The notes beneath the pieces are model-generated. The model had not been told where the DNA came from. It saw nothing but the letters and a program-made list of their open reading frames with translations, and did not search any database. Made by a program: the position numbers and the translations under genes. Positions 27,622 through 28,490 of a stretch of 28,490 nt of DNA are shown here, in pieces. The stretch comes from a virus. The stretch is from the IMG/VR virus record IMGVR_UViG_3300037487_001241, positions 1 to 28,490 of that record; one strand, 5' to 3'. Position 1 is the stretch's first letter. Every line of letters begins with the position of its first letter.

Positions 27622-28136
27622 ATCGTCAACCATGCGGGAAGCACGCCGTCATTTTTCGCCGCCGTAATCGCGCCTTCCTTAGCTGCGCGGTAGTTTCCAG
27701 CATGGGCGATGTGAAAAGCCTCTGGCGAGTCGCACAGCGCGGCGGATTGCGCGTCTGCGATGATTGTTTGTTCTATGGCGAGGTCAATGCTGAGTTGGTA
27801 TTGCGCGAAAATCTCCTTTGCTTCGCTCACAAGTAGTTTTTCGCCTTCACGCTCACTTGGTTTGATCTTTTCGTGGTATTCGCGCAGACTCTTGACCGCC
27901 ACATCCCAACGTTTGAAAGCAAAAAGCAGGTCGCTTTCCAGCCGTGTTTTCTGAGTGGCCCAAAGCTCATGTTGCTCCGTTGTTGCGTTAAGTGAAGGCT
28001 CAGGAAGGTTGTCGAGTTGATGCTCTAGCTCCTGTTTGCGCTGATAACATTTCAACTCTTCCGTTTCCAGCCGCGCAAGTGCGGCGGGCGCGCCCTTTTC
28101 CTCCGCGCCGACTGCTTTGGTTTGTATCTTTGCCAT
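27618..28136 (-). CDS. Probable terminase small subunit, 172 aa
   Basis: A helical protein with a charged coiled coil: RLETEELKCYQRKQELEHQL, then ESDLLFAFKRWDVAVKSLRE, and QYQLSIDLAIEQTIIADAQS. It lies two genes before GpA-type TerL, where the small subunit normally is. Such subunits bind the packaging site and activate TerL. No clear HTH is visible at the N-terminus, so the call is from position and fold. The ATG at 28136 follows ATAT; no SD sequence is visible. Confidence 0.55.
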   Translation of the reverse strand: MAKIQTKAVGAEEKGAPAALARLETEELKCYQRKQELEHQLDNLPEPSLNATTEQHELWATQKTRLESDLLFAFKRWDVAVKSLREYHEKIKPSEREGEKLLVSEAKEIFAQYQLSIDLAIEQTIIADAQSAALCDSPEAFHIAHAGNYRAAKEGAITAAKNDGVLPAWLTI

Positions 28137-28137
28137 A

Positions 28138-28326
28138 TCAGCCCGTGATTATCTCCCAATATGCGAGACGATGAAAGCAATTACTGCCGTCCGATTCGTC
28201 GCGGGCTTCGTGCGCGCCTTGTTCGTTTTGCATTACATAGCAGTTGATGCGCTTGTCGTCCTTTGTGATGCCGATGAAACGGAATCCTGCGACGTTAGGG
28301 ATTGAGGAAAGAGGAAAGCGTTTCAT
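28138..28326 (-). CDS. Small hypothetical protein, 62 aa
   Basis: ATG 28326 overlaps the previous stop (ATGA) and the stop is one base from the small-terminase start. The product: FPLSSIPNVAGFRFIGITKD, CYVMQNEQGAHEARDESDGS, then HRLAYWEIITG. It looks compact and soluble. It is unrecognised; it may be an early late-operon accessory protein. Confidence 0.55.
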   Translation of the reverse strand: MKRFPLSSIPNVAGFRFIGITKDDKRINCYVMQNEQGAHEARDESDGSNCFHRLAYWEIITG

Positions 28327-28490
28327 TTACTAAGTCTTTCAATCGCTGTGGCAATGGCGGATTGCGCGTCGGCAATCGCTTCGTGCATGGCGAGGTGATT
28401 CGCTGCGAGCTTGGCGTTGTTCTCCGCGATTAGGCGGTTTAGCTCGGCTAGTTTCGCGTCGTATTCGGCTTGGAGTTGAAGATAGGATGA
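28323..28490 (-). CDS. Coiled-coil protein, C-terminal end (cut by window edge)
   Basis: The last 55 codons of a frame enter from the right edge and end at TGA 28323-28325. They are a continuous charged helix (YLQLQAEYDAKLAELNRLIA, then NNAKLAANHLAMHEAIADAQ) and end ATAIERLSK. It is probably a coiled coil or a tail-fibre-like or scaffold-type helix. It is coupled to the following gene by ATGA. It cannot be identified from the fragment. Confidence 0.55.
   Translation of the reverse strand, partial: SSYLQLQAEYDAKLAELNRLIAENNAKLAANHLAMHEAIADAQSAIATAIERLSK

Noticed and set aside
1-28490. Integrase, CRISPR array, insertion sequence or conventional tRNA
   Set aside because: No recombinase motifs, no regularly spaced direct repeats, no terminal-repeat transposon and no tRNA with a valid anticodon arm were found.

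Overview
The window is part of a tailed dsDNA phage (Caudoviricetes) genome, or a prophage of one. It has the lambda-like head and tail gene order expected of a siphovirus. Both ends cut through genes, so it is an internal piece. No integrase, excisionase, partition gene, rRNA or conventional tRNA is visible. The host cannot be named from the sequence. Very few genes carry a Shine-Dalgarno sequence. Many starts instead sit in A-rich leaders of the type AACCAAATG, which points to a host that often initiates translation without SD pairing (Bacteroidota- or Verrucomicrobiota-like lineages would fit; this is inference).

Left arm, positions 1-8514, plus strand: early and replication genes, many very small and joined by ATGA overlaps. 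The core is a recombination and replication module: an ERF-type single-strand annealing protein, a YqaJ/lambda-type exonuclease, a probable ssDNA-binding protein, a winged-helix protein, a RusA-like resolvase region read in two frames, a replisome-organizer type initiator and a DnaC-like helicase loader. Around these lie small HTH, RHH, zinc-ribbon and membrane proteins. Three intergenic stretches appear to encode structured RNA: two related tRNA-like elements (1557-1658 and 1686-1803) and a three-way-junction-like element (3778-3873).

Right arm, positions 8482-28490, minus strand (read from high to low coordinates): the late operon. Order: coiled-coil protein (cut by the edge), a probable small terminase, GpA-type large terminase, a gpW-position protein, lambda-type portal with a long C-terminal extension, a small XRE-type HTH protein, protease/scaffold, decoration protein, major capsid protein, terminator, an FI-position protein, a glycosyltransferase-like protein, connectors, tail terminator, tail tube, a tail-assembly-position protein, tape measure, two tail-tip-region proteins, a large tail fibre with its own promoter, and then a lysis region (small membrane proteins, lipoprotein, CHAP endolysin). 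The two arms converge and overlap by 33 bp.

The most interesting points are: a dnaX-like A AAA AAG slippery site, in the right phase to join a RusA N-terminal half in one frame to a RusA C-terminal half in another; the paired tRNA-like RNAs; consensus promoters placed so close to start codons that the mRNAs would be leaderless or nearly so; and an HTH gene plus a perfect 15-bp palindrome inside the head operon.
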